Shown here in pieces: positions 23,491 through 34,970 of a stretch of 64,000 nucleotides of DNA; the first letter of the stretch is position 1; every line of letters begins with the position of its first letter. The position numbers and the translations under genes are program-made. Source of the stretch: Haplomitrium mnioides (lineage: Eukaryota; Marchantiophyta; Haplomitriopsida; Calobryales); contig JBNGIS010034175.1 of the NCBI GenBank assembly GCA_049999725.1, positions 124,001 through 188,000 on the forward strand, written 5' to 3'. The notes under the pieces were generated by a model that did not search any database, was not told where the DNA came from, and saw only the letters and a program-made list of their open reading frames with translations.

Positions 23491-24054
23491 AAAAAGGTTA
23501 CAAATGAAAAATAGTTTTAAGATCTTACCTTGTCGTCATCCTTAGCCGATTGTAGATGCTTGGTGAAGATGTCCCTCAAGTTTGTCTTCGTAAAGCAAAA
23601 TCTTTTGCGTGAGGCTTTGTAGAGGGTATTGCTATCAAGTGACTATATTAGAAGCCCGATGTGGGCTCGCTACCCCTCTCCAATCATGGTTATTTGGACC
23701 AAAATACCCAAGTTAAAATTTTCACCTTCACCAACAAAAAACTAAAAATGTTGATCAAAGTATTTCATGGTTCCACAACAAAGTAGCCATTCTCAATTTA
23801 ATATTTCTGGCTCTAGAACCTTCAGAACATCCAAATACCTACAAGGCTTTGGTTGAGCTGGTTTGGGAGCATTGACTTGTGATGTCAATTTCTCGAAAGC
23901 AAAAGCTGGTGGAATTTGAGGGCGAAAATCTGACAACCAAAAGTTCACAAAAAACGAATGACTAAAAATGGCAAAATAACAAGAAATTGCAAAAAAAACG
24001 ATAATAAGAAAAACAAAAACTTGAAAGTAAACTTGCGATAGTAGAAAGAAACTT

Positions 24055-24190
24055 TCTATTGTTGTTCGTTTTGTACTTAAATTTCAAAAAAATGCGCTTT
24101 CTTGCAAGAAAAAGATGATTCGTGGAGCTCTTGACACGTAGGTTTGCGAGGTGCGAAAAAAGATTAGTATACAAAGCATCGATTGTTTTC
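24055..24190. promoter_or_regulatory. Divergent promoter region, copy E
   Basis: The conserved core GGAGCTCTTGACACGTAG lies at 24124-24141. About 25 bp to its right, TTAGTATACAAAGCATC (24163-24179) is a TATA-like box facing the DUF7869 gene. To the left, GTACAAAACGAAC on the minus strand is the decayed TATA position of the methylase gene. The core contains an ACGT element. Confidence 0.5.
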
Positions 24191-24559
24191 ATCTTTCCAT
24201 TTTAAAAAAATTCTTTAGTAAAAGTTTACAATTTTGTTGTTTTGCAAGATTTTCTTAAAAAACACTTCTTTTAAGTATGTCGTTAGAAGTTGACAATATT
24301 TGTTAAAATAGTTTCTTCAAATAGTTAATTTTTTAGCTTGCTTTATCCATGGTTGGAGTTTTCAAAAACAATAAGAGGTTAGAATTCCAAGATTCATGTT
24401 CACAAAAAAAGTATTACTTTTGACCGACAACTAAAGATTTGTTCTAACTTCAACTCTTTGGAGGTAAGCAATAGACTACTCAAAGTGTCAAATATGATGA
24501 CGAGTAAATTGGGTAATAAGATGGCTTTCTTTAAATCAAATATCTCTACCCGAGAAGAT

Positions 24560-24720
24560 TGAGAAAGTGAACCCTATGCGTGTATAGGGTCCATAAGTGA
24601 ATCAATTGCATGCATATAAACAAGAAGTGAACAAGTTGCGTGCAAAGAATCCAAGAGGAAACCCACTGCCCACATTGAATCTAAGACTAAACTTTCTGCA
24701 AGCCTTCGATCTTTGTTGCA
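24560..24720 (+). repeat. In-frame coding repeat, DUF7869 exon 1 (copy E)
   Basis: In frame with the downstream SKRSTERRSS sequence, the units read SEPYACIGS, SESIACI, SEQVACKESK and KPTAHIESK. This matches copies B and F. Confidence 0.65.
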
Positions 24721-26219
24721 TTCAAAGCATTCGAAGTTGAATCTTTCTTTTAACAACTCCAAGAGATCAACAGAAAGACGTTCAAGTCAGAATTTCCAAA
24801 AAATTGTGGACCTTTCTTCATCCTCATCTTATGAAGACCTTGAAATTCAAGATCAAAATGCGTTTCTTCAAAATACAAAAAACATAGAATTAGTGGACAA
24901 TTTCAATTTTGGAGATGAATCATTATCACCGATAGCACCACTCAAACAATGAGTGATTTCAGTTCAAGTTGGACGTTGCAACAAGATTAGGAAATTTGAA
25001 ACAAACTAAATTCTTTTGGAGTAATTTTCAAACAACAGTTTAAAAAATGATTATAGCAAAGAGTCTCAATCAATCAATATTTTGTTTGAGTTATAGCCAA
25101 GGGTATCGTTTATGTTAGAAAAAACACTTCCTAATATTCAAAATAATGATGAAGATTTTGTTTCGATATGGTGTAGTTCTCGCAATCCTCAAGAAGAATT
25201 TCATCCTTCAAAAATTTATTGTGAATTAACAAATAGTGTTATTGATAATCATCAAGATCTTCAGAAGGATGAATTATCTTTGATTGTTGGACTCGCCTAA
25301 GGACTGAATCGACCAACACAACATAAGAATTATTTGTCTGGGCCATAACCCAAACGGGTAAGCATCTTACGTGAAAATTCTTTTTGAAAAGTCTATCATG
25401 ACGAGAGCCTTGAGAAGAAAAAGCTCGATCCAACATCAATTTCTAAATTGAAGAAAATTTCATGTTGTCAAAATAATTTCTTATTGTGCAAGACAAATAT
25501 TTTAAAAACTATGAGAGAAAGGTATTTTTGACAAAGCATAAAGAGTCAATATATGACATTGCAGTGGGAAATACCAAGAAAAGACTCTCATGTTGACAAT
25601 GAGTTCACTCTGCCTAGTGGTACCATTGTCTATAGAAGAGCATTAAAATTAATATTATCAGTAGAGAATGATAGAATCCAAAGGATTCAAAATCTCAAAA
25701 ACACATTTCTTAGAGGCATTTTTTGAAAAAGAAAATTATTTGCTAAAGGAGTATTTGTGTGTGAGTGGATGGAAAATTTTTTTCTGGGACACTATGAGAG
25801 AATTCCCACTCATGAAGTTTATAACTTGCTCGATAATTTTACAAAATTGGAAGTTTGTGACTATTGCACAACTTATTTGAAAAAGAAAGATCTCGATTGT
25901 ATTCTTAGTTTTTCGAGTTTTGCAAAACATTGGAGAACTGATTTTTCAATGTTAAACCTCCAAAATACAATAGATTTGTTATTTGCAAAACATGCGAAGA
26001 AATAACATCATTACAAGAAAAATCTGTCTTGGAGTCCGACAAAGATAACAAATTTTGTTTCTTTTGAAATCTTAGGTTATTCCATGCTCTTTTTTTAGAA
26101 CTCAAAGCTTCATTCTAGAGATGTTATGTTTTCTAAAATTAGTACCAAAAAATATCTATTTTGTTAAGTTGTTCAATAGACAAGATTTGAGTCGAATAGT
26201 TCTTAGCAACTTGAGTTGT

Positions 26220-26650
26220 GAGAATAGAGTCTATACTCGCATGTGGTCTATTGTTTTTTTGTTTGAATCCAAACCTTGTCTACAATTGAATAAAGCAAGA
26301 AAATGGGTCAGATTATTGGTGGTGACCTTAGCCTTGCAATAAGTTTTTCTTTTGTTGCTTTGAATCAAGATTCATTTGCTAGATAAATAATAGCAAGAAT
26401 CATTTTTGTTGTTTTCAAATCCAATGCACGCACAGGTCTTGTTCTTTTTTCTTTCAAAACCAGTCGCAACAACAATAAAAAAAAGCCATAATATTGGTGT
26501 TGTTGATTTTGATCCTATGCGCGTATATAATTGGTTGTTGTCTCCAATGATCCTATGCACGTATACAATTGGTTGTTGTCTCCAATGATTCTATGTGTGC
26601 ATAGGATGTGTTCTATTTTTTTTAATCCTTTGCAAACAAAGAGTTCAAGC
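26220..26650. repeat. Repeat array in the DUF7869-gene intron (copy E)
   Basis: It includes two near-identical 43-bp units (about 26510-26595: GATCCTATGCGCGTATA, TAATTGGTTGTTGTCTCCAAT) and several CCTATGCACGCATAGG relatives. It is located between exon 1 (ends near 26026) and exon 2 (about 26949). Confidence 0.7.
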
Positions 26651-28700
26651 TACCTTTGAAATTATAGTTCTAGTTTGTGACACTTTGTTAGCCAATCTTT
26701 TTTTTCTCCTTTCAAAAATTTGGTTTGTTTCAAGTCAAATACAAGTACTTATTGTGAATGCTAGTGAGATTCTCTTTTATTTGAATTCAATAAATTTTTT
26801 TAAATCTTTTTTTATAAATTTTCATTTTTTCCAATCCAAACATTTGTTTAAGATGACTTGAATATTTTTAACATATAAGATTGTCTTGTGAAGTTTGAAA
26901 CATTGACACATGTTTTATTAAACTACTTTCATGTCTTTCATACTTTGTAATAATGCAATCAAATATAATCGCCAATTGTTTCTTCATAGTGACCAACAAA
27001 TAAAAGGAAGAACAAAACTTGCAAACCATCAAAGGAAATGTTATGTCAATGGTCAAAAGTACTTGGGAATTGTTATTGATGGAATGGATAAGAAAAAAAT
27101 TGTTATTCCACACTAGCATTTGACACCAAAAAACATTCATAAAAATTGTTTTGTGGGTGTGCATGTTGTTGGTGTCTTAATATTTAATCATGCTCTTTCT
27201 TTAAGAGTCTTTTTAACCTATAGAAACTTGAGAAGTGATTCTAATTTGACAATTACTCTACTCCATAAAAAATTATATGACTTTGAAGGGTCGTTGCCTC
27301 CAACTTTGTATCTTCAGCTAGACAACATGACACAAGAGAATAAGAATTCCATCTTATTTAGATACCTTAGTCTTCTTATTACCAAGAATATTTTCCAAAA
27401 AATCAAGGTGGGATTTCTCATGGTTGGCCATATTCATGATCAAACTCATCAAATATTCAACCAATTCTCGAAACATTTGAAACATGTCAGAGCTTTCACG
27501 ATTAGAAGTCTTTGTAAGGTGCTACAATTATCGTATAATCCTAAACCTCAAGTAATTCTTTTGATGGAAACTTGGAATTTTAAAATGTTTATGCAACAAC
27601 GTCCTTCTCTCGTTCAAATGATGCATGATATTACCTTTAATCAACAATTCAAGTTCTAGTTGAATGGTTTCAAAACAAAGATTTAGAACGAACAATTTTC
27701 AACAAATGAATTTTAGCTACCTCCAAATGGTATCAGTCAACTCAAGTGCCTACTTGAAGTGGACAGAGAAATTTTTAGTTCAATGTTGATTTCTCGTAAA
27801 GCATATTCTGAAATCATACAATCTCAAAAGGAAGAAAAAGAAGTTGATGCTTAGAAAATGGTCTTTGCAATAAGAGACAACATATGTGAGAATTGCTACA
27901 AGCTCTTTACAGATTCTAATATTCAATGGTGGAATGACTTTCTTCTTGCCCAACAAGAGATTGTGACCTACATCCTTGAAAAGAAAAAGACAATGCTTAG
28001 AAGCAGAATTCACCTTTCTACCTTCACAATCGACAAGTACTTGTTATGACTCTCAAAATATTTGTCTAGGTTCTCAACTTGATGTTCAACAAACAAAAGA
28101 AGATACTTATGTATAGCAAATACTTTCTGCATGTCAAAAAATCTATGATTGAGCATATAGACCCTAAGAAGGGATTGTTTTGCACAACATCTGATAAGGG
28201 CACAAATTTGGAAATCTAGATGAGGTGAAAGCTAGAATGTTTATTTGTGTTGTTGCATCTCTGGATCCAATACACATACCATTTGGGGTTGCCAAAGTCC
28301 TCAAATTTTTGTCATTTGATGAGAAACAACCCCCAAACTTGAAACAAGTATGTGTTCAATGGTTTGGTTGTAAGGTTGAGGATGTATTTTCTAGAAAATA
28401 CTTCCAAAAAAAATAGCATCAACAAAAGGTAAATGCAAATTCAAGCTATATATTGATGTATTTAATATGACACAAATCACGATTTTTCCTTTTGATTTTC
28501 TTCTTACACAAAAAAACTAGTTGGGAAAAACCACTCTAGCTAATATTAAATCAATCATATTTGAGTACAAAAGACAAAAATCAATCAATCTTGATATTTT
28601 TGAAAGAGAGTCAATCACTGTTATTAACACTCAGATAGATCGAGTAAATCTTGATGAATCTTCTAAAGTTGAATCTGAAGAAGTCAAGACAAGTGACTAA

Positions 28701-30140
28701 AGTAATTTAAGAACTTTATTGTATATTATGTACTTTCAATTATAATGTAATTTAAGATTATCATTTTATAAAGTACGTGAGAATGTTATGAAAGAATTTG
28801 TTGAATTTATCTTCCACCTTGAACTTTTAAGTATAAATAGTTCAAAGTTGAATATTATTCTCTGTAAACAAAACTTAAATCTTTAGTTAATATTTTCACA
28901 TAGTTTGTAAAATATTTTCTTATCTAAAATGTAAGTATGTTTTTTTCTTCTTTACTGCTTGTTAAAAGAGTTTAAGATTTTTGTATTACTAAAGTATGTG
29001 TCCAAATTGACTACTTATCTTTTGCTTGTTAGGACTTTGATGTAAAACTGAAAACCTTTGCTACACTTTGACTTGGATGTAGAGCTTCATACATGTTTTA
29101 CTTTTAGATTCCAAATCAAAAAACAGAATCTTTAGCATGCATAGAGTTTGTTGCAAAAAATAGAACCTTTAGTGCTTGTATCCTGGGTTGTAGAAGTCTA
29201 AACCCTACGCACGCATTGACTTTGATTCGCAAGTCAAAACCTCGTGCATGCAAAAACTCTAATGTGGACCATTAAACCTAGGTTCTTGATAGTATTTGTT
29301 GTGGAGTGTTCAAATGGTGAGCTCCGATTGCTATACCCATATAGACTTTGGAGTAGAGTGTTAAGATGATAAGCTTGGGTTCCTATGCGTGCACAGACTT
29401 TGGAGTGGAAGTCCAAGCCTTCTTAATGTTCTACTTCTTATATGCAACCCTCAAGCTTCTACATACAAAGACTATTGGTTAGAACTTAGATTCTACACAA
29501 GTCAAAGACTCTCTTGTAGAACTTGAAACCTTTTTTTGGTAGAATCTAGTCAAAAACTTGGAGATTTTTTTTATTTACACTCTTAATTTAATCTCCCTAT
29601 CTATTGTCTTTTTGATTCAAAACTATGACTCCTTTGTGTNNNNNNNNNNNNNNNNNNNNNNNNNNNNNNNNNNNNNNNNNNNNNNNNNNNNNNNNNNNNN
29701 NNNNNNNNNNNNNNNNNNNNNNNNNNNNNNNNNNNNNNNAGCACCATGTCTATGCGTGCATAGAGTTTGTGCAACCAAACATATTTCAAAATTGTTTCTT
29801 CTAATGTATATTTTAAATTTTGGGCTTCGAGTTGTAGTCAATAATAAATGCAAGTTTCTTGTAAAAACTTACAATAATTTTTATACTTTTGATCAATTTT
29901 GGTATTTCTAATATTTTCATAAAAACTTAGAATATTGCTTGATTTTGCATAATGTATTTGACTCTTGCTCTATCATCCTTGTTAAAATAGCTCAAAATAA
30001 AGCTCAAAAACTCAAGTACTTTTTGTTTTTAAAAAATAACTCATTTTGTCTATTTTTTGAGCTCAAAACTGTGTTTTTCCCTCAATAAAAAAAGGTTCTT
30101 GTTTTGAGTAGCTTGTTTCTGGTTCAAAGTAACGGCTATT
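28701..30140. repeat. 3' flank of the DUF7869 gene with repeat array and right terminus (copy E)
   Basis: AT-rich 3' sequence is followed by degenerate units at about 29000-29550 (CTATGCGTGCACAGACTTTGG and similar), a 100-base gap at 29640-29739, and AT-rich DNA aligning with 45.3-45.8 kb. The segment ends at the right terminal motif 30101-30140. Confidence 0.6.
30101..30140. repeat. Right terminal inverted repeat, copy E
   Basis: The inverse complement AATAGCCGTTACTTTGAACCAGAAAC.. matches the left terminus of copy F (CAACCACTACTTTGATTTAGAAAC..). It marks the right edge of copy E. Confidence 0.55.
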
Positions 30141-30649
30141 TGGAGTTCATTTGTGTGAGTTATAAGAGATTTTTTGTATACATACATAGAAGTGTGAGAT
30201 TGATATTGATTAAATAGATCATGTTTTAAAGATATGCGTATTGAAGTCTATGCAAGGATAACTCTTCTTTATTGTTTTCATCTTTATGAAAGTAGCTAGA
30301 AGTTGAAAGCATTTCTTAGCATCAGTGTTTGTTTCAACATTGTCTTTTTGAGTTTATTTTTATTAGTTGGGTTTAGGTTTTTGTAAGCTAAAGGTCTTTT
30401 GAATATTGTAAGAAAACATTATTTCCATATTCTATCTAGATTGCTTATATCATAGAAATACAATATTTTGAAAATTATTTTTTTGTCAAATATTGAGTAC
30501 AAAGTGTTTTCCAAAATACTGTAAGTATTTGAATAAAGCAAATTTCAAGTAAAAGAATTTTTTTGATGAAAAATTCACAAATGTAAAAAAAAAACAAAAT
30601 TTTTGAAGCCAAATTTGAAATTTTTTTTCTTGAGCACTAAATCAAACAT

Positions 30650-30686
30650 GAACTTAGTAGCGGTTTCTAGTTCAAAGTAGTAGTTG
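30650..30686. repeat. Isolated terminal repeat of the same family
   Basis: Its inverse complement CAACTACTACTTTGAACTAG.. matches the left terminus of copy F (32481-32517) at 32 of 37 positions by my alignment. It is not joined to a gene-bearing copy on its left. It is probably a remnant of an inverted left end or a small non-autonomous derivative. Confidence 0.55.
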
Positions 30687-30689
30687 TTC

Positions 30690-32479
30690 TTGATGAATTG
30701 TCTAAAGATAGATTGACCAAAAGAGAGATGAAGATTTTCTACTATAAAGCCCAACCAACAAATTAGATTTATATGTTTTATACTAACTTAAAAGACTTGA
30801 AGTTTTCATATGAATGTACTTATAATCACATGTACTTAAAATAAAAGGTTGCATTATAAACAACCAAGAATCTTAACTGATGGAGTTTAGACTATTTACT
30901 AAGAACTTTGAAAATAAGATAACCCTAAGACTACTAAGCCCTAAAGGGAAGTCAAAAAGAGTAAATATGAGAAGGAAGATTGAGTAGGGAGTAGAATCTT
31001 GCTACCTAGTACTAATCAAAGAATTAAACAAGCTTGCTTTAAGAACGTCAGAAATATTTCTGTGAAAAGTGGTTGATGAAAGACACATTCAAGATTTATT
31101 GTTGCTAGAGTCTATTTTGTTCTAGATGGAAGAGAGAAATTTGTACAAAAAATATTGCAATTACAACTTTTGTCACCTAATCACTAGAACCAATAAAATA
31201 CATATAAAGGCTTCAAGAAAGTATCTTCAAATCAATAGTGTGTCTCTTATTCAACCCAACATTCCTCAACCCTTTCATAAATCGACAAGTCTCTACTACA
31301 AACTATGGATCTAAGTCTTCATCTAAGAAAAATATCTTTCATGTCACCAAAAAACTTAGTTTATTATGTCATTTTAAAGTGATCATGCAAGCTCAATGTT
31401 GAAAATCCAAATCATTGTTACAAAAATTATAGTAAGAACACTCAATTATCTTATAGTGATGGATGCCTTCATTGAACATCATGAAAAAATATTTGTTAAA
31501 CATTGTGGAACAACAAGAAAACAAAAAAAAAGTAAAGCTATAAAGTTTTTGTCCAAAACAAGAGCCATAGTGAGGTTATGAAGGCTTGTCTCTATATAAA
31601 CCATAGATAGACTATCAAACAACAACACTTCGAGAGGATCCCTCCTAAGAAATTTTCACTGCAAGAAATTGTATGTAGTTGTAAATAAGTCATGGGATTT
31701 TATTTTCTAAAGTACTTTTCCAACAAGACGATGAGATGTATATTTGAACCATCTTTGCCAACAATATGTAGTCATGAAGACATATGTAGAGAGCGAAACT
31801 ATCCACAAAACAAAATAAATGCTAGTTGCGATAGTATACGAAAAACCTACACACATCACCACTGCTCAACACGTAGAGTGCAGCTTTCACAATGTGGTGC
31901 TAGACACAAAACTTCAGATTTTTCAGTCTTATCATCTGTAGCACTCACAAGTTGCCACAACTTTTTGTTGGCTTTGTTTGTTTCTGCCAACATATCTTAC
32001 TCAATCTTTGTATTGAGTTTCTGCTACTTTCTAAAAGTAGAAAGAAAAATCAGTCATGATGACGCCTAGAAAACCACCAAGAATTCAAGCTAATCAAAAG
32101 TTGTCAGCTCTCAAGCATTGACTTGTGACATCATTCATTTTGCTTTAGTTTGACCCTGTGAAGCAAATATCCAATAGAATAATTCTCATAGAGGTTTGTT
32201 GAAAGGTTTGTGATTGGGGCCTTCTACACCCACAACAAAATAGATGAAACACATCAATGGTGAAAAGCATCCACTACAAATCAATCGATAATATAGCTCT
32301 AAAGACATGGAGAGTAAAACAATCCACAAAAACAAATAAATGGAATTTGCAATAGTCTAAAAAAAACCTTCCAATTCACAATTACACAACACATAGAGTG
32401 CGTCTATCACAAGGTGTTGTTTGACACAAGCTTCAAACTATTCAATCTCATTATGTGCCATAGTCACAAAGGGCACTTG
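30690..32479. other. Spacer between copies E and F, with a direct duplication
   Basis: No coding sequence is recognised. About 230 bp at 31730-31965 recurs in diverged form at about 32255-32479 (shared landmarks ATCCACAAAA, AATAAATG, ACACRTAGAGTGC, CACAAKGTG). Copy F is inserted at the end of the second unit. Confidence 0.5.
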
Positions 32480-32480
32480 G

Positions 32481-32520
32481 CAACCACTACTTTGATTTAG
32501 AAACTGCTACTGAGTTCTTG
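32481..32520. repeat. Left terminal inverted repeat, copy F
   Basis: CAACCACTACTTTGATTTAG and what follows resemble the inverse complement of 45782-45819, 30101-30140 and 30650-30686. Identity is strongest over the outer 15-25 bp. Confidence 0.6.
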
Positions 32521-32839
32521 TTTTAAATGGCATTTGCAAAAACCAAATTTTAGTTTTAGCATAAAAATCATTATTTTCATGCTCGTAGCGTTTTTTGCAA
32601 ACAAAATGTAAATTTTTACATCCAAATTGCTTATTTCTCGTACACATTGTATTAAAGAATAATTTTATCAAAATTGCTTTCACAATTTCTTGTTTAAAAG
32701 TGATGAGCATCAACGAACAGAATATATACTAAACGTACAAGAAAATTGTTTTTAAATATTTTTAAAATTAACAATATCACTTTTAATTTCCAAAATTGAT
32801 GAAAACATTCAAATTTTATTGCAAACATATTCAATCAAA

Positions 32840-33220
32840 AAAGGATGCTTAAGCGCGTAAGGACTTTGAGTCGGTGTCTTAAAGCTTATGCACAAAAGGT
32901 TTGTTAAAGCTCATATGCACTTGGAATGCCGAAGCTCATGCGTGCGTAGAATGCTAAAGCTCAAGTGTACAAGAACTTTGAAAAAGAACCCAAGGTGTAT
33001 GTGTACAAGGATTGTTGAAGCCAATGTATGAATAGGTTGTTGAAGCCTATGCACGTATGGACTATTGAAGCCTATTTGTGTAAGAACAACTAAAGCCAAT
33101 GCACACTTGGTTTGCCAAGGCCCATGTGCCGCATGCACTACTAAAGCCCATGTGAGCACGGACTACTGAAGCCCATGGGCATAGGGACTGCTGAAGCCCT
33201 TATGTCCAAGGACTGCTTAA
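32840..33220. repeat. Repeat array downstream of the methylase gene (copy F)
   Basis: About eleven units near 30-34 bp carry GAAGCCCATGTGAGCACGGACTAC-like sequence, with TTGAAGCC/TAAAGCC as the recurring anchor. It lies between the left terminus and the end of methylase exon 4, mirroring the array at 44.6-45.2 kb on the other side. Confidence 0.75.
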
Positions 33221-34799
33221 ACTCATGATTGAAGAAAACTTGTATAGAAATCCATATAAAAAGAAAGGGAACTTCCATGCCACCATGGACTTTGTTGTTA
33301 ATCTTTATGAAAATCAATACATTTTGTTCAAAAATCATTTTGTGAAAGAAAATGAATTGTCAAGAAAATACTTAATGAATTTGATTTGGAATGCAACAAG
33401 AATGAAGACCAATCACAAAATATTATCTAAGAAAATACTTTATTAATTTTGAAAAATACATCAGTCTACAACTACAACTTCAGCCCTATCTTTTTCAAGA
33501 AGAATGGCTTGAGAAACTTCGACATCTAAAGTTGCTGGAGAATCTTGCAAAGACATTCTAGTCCTAGAAATTGCAATGTAACCCTCAGATGCACTAGTCA
33601 TACCAAGATGAAGAGGCTCCTTAAGGTACACATAGACAATCTGTGATTCTGTCACATTAGATGGCAAAGAAGCTATTGTAAGAACTCTCTTGAGAATACA
33701 GATAGACTGACATCTATCATATTCCACAGCAATGTGATTTTGCATCAACTTCAAAGCGCAGACAAGGCCTATGCCGAACCCAAAAGAAAGATCTAATTTC
33801 TAATCTTGCTCTATTGACAAATGATCAAAATAAGGTTCTACAAAGCTAGAGGCTTTTGGTACACATACACAAAAAAATTATCTTTTGGATGTTTAAGCTT
33901 GGCCAAAACAACTGGATAGTTGAAAAAACTCCATATAATTTGTCAAAGATGGATGGTTGCATCATCGAATTGCAAGTTGAAGAGCTTCATGCTCCGCTTA
34001 CCCTCCTTGGTCCAATAGCCCACACTATCTAGTACTCATGGGGGTGAGCAATTCAAGGACCACCCAAATGATGAATATTGTTTTTTTCCCTATTGTAATT
34101 AAAAAAAAATGAGACAAAGGAAACAAAGTAAAGGGAAAAATAAAATAAACTAACTAAAATATGAAAAATCAAAATAGAACTTACCAAATGTCATGGTGGA
34201 TGGCATAGAAAACCTCCAAAAGAGCATCTTTGATGATGTAGAACTGTTGAAAAGAATGGATAATAACAAAAGACCAAAAATCCAAAGTTACAATAGCCGC
34301 AAAAAAAGAAACCATGTCAAAAATGTCATCCTTGGTGAAGGGGTTGGAATCATCATGCTTGCACTATTAAAGGTTATAATTGCAAAAAATATCAACAATC
34401 ACTAATAAAAGACATCTTGCTTTTACCAATCCCTTCAACTATCAAGCAATGGCCTCTGTGTGGACTTGACAAAATGCCACGTTGAGTCCATCAATATAGA
34501 ACATTAAGTCCTCATCTTGCTCTTCATGCCCTCTTTCGGTAAGAGAGCCAAAAACTTCATTTTGTTGTCTTGCCTTCCACTCTCTAGTTTTTGGCAATGG
34601 AGCAAAAAAGCAACAAGGTAGGATACAAGAATAGAGGTTTTGTCTTGATCTTCAAGGGCTTCTTGAACCCCCAATCTCTTTCACCCTTTGGCAGCGGCCG
34701 TCAATTTTTTGGCAAACTGTCGTTTGAACATTTTGTCCCTTTGTACACAACATAGAGGAAAAAATCAGAGGAGAAAACAAAAACAAAGACTTTGAATTT

Positions 34800-34970
34800 A
34801 AATAGGAAGAAGTGTCCATGGACGTATGGATACTTGAGTCAATGCGTGAATGGACTCAAGTGTCCATGCGCGCATGGACTTTAGAGTCTATATGCGTTTG
34901 GACTTTCAAGTCCATGCAAGCATAGGCTCTCAAGTCCATGTGCGCAAGAACTCAAGACTCTTGGTGAGTA
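34800..34970. repeat. Palindromic-core repeat array in intron 2 (copy F)
   Basis: About five units such as GACTCAAGTGTCCATGCGCGCATGGACTT lie inside intron 2 (34739-35043). Confidence 0.8.

Larger units (their letters stand above)
20426..23905 (-). pseudogene. Copy E: ParB-beta-class DNA methylase gene (exons 1-4, 3' truncated)
   Basis: This is the clearest gene model. Exon 1 is about 23905-23529 (FEKLTSQVNAPKPAQPK start). Intron 1 is 23064-23528 (GTAAG..TTTTCAG). Exon 2 is 21604-23063: Lys-rich linker near 22.8 kb, then the ParB-like domain in an open stretch 22195-22512 (LGMDNWGPFQIQRLKDFVE, VVVDPKCGLKDK, YRYKIVECNHNASARQFL), then the post-ParB block. Intron 2 is 21270-21603 (GTAAGT..TATAG). 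Exon 3 is 20714-21269 (KTFKRKLAKTLTAA, KPRCFTLAIVDIPYNYS = motif IV, then TVTTSDFWSFVIIHSS). Intron 3 is 20614-20713 (GTAAGT..TATAAG). Exon 4 begins with AHTHEYW and breaks at an inverted junction near 20425, losing motifs X and I. The ParB Gly-Gly-Asn-His reads Glu-Cys-Asn-His. Predicted role: DNA-binding plus DNA amino-methylation in the nucleus. Confidence 0.75.
24497..28700 (+). pseudogene. Copy E: DUF7869-family transposase-like gene
   Basis: This copy has the best preserved core of the three. Exon 1 starts at MTSKLGNKMAF (24497), has the coding repeat to about 24720, then the Ser-rich SKRSTERRSSQNFQ and SSSSSYEDLEIQD region. It continues with LEKTLPNIQNNDEDF, a Cys-rich segment and the WMENFFLGHYERIPTHEV..DYCTTYLK region (25757-26005), and ends at a mutated donor (ACAAAG/ATAAC). 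Exon 2 from about 26949: TKLANHQRKCYVNGQKYLG, IVIDGMDKKK, VGVHVVGVLIFNHA, LTYRNLRSDSNLTI, PTLYLQLDNMTQENKN and VGFLMVGHIHDQTHQIF (27120-27659). After that come the C-terminal FGNLDEVKARMFICVVASL..VQWFGCK domain (28200-28410) and a stop TAA at 28698-28700. The two conserved Asp (VIDGMD, LQLDN) are kept. Only one stop breaks 26931-27659. The intron carries a repeat array. Confidence 0.75.
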
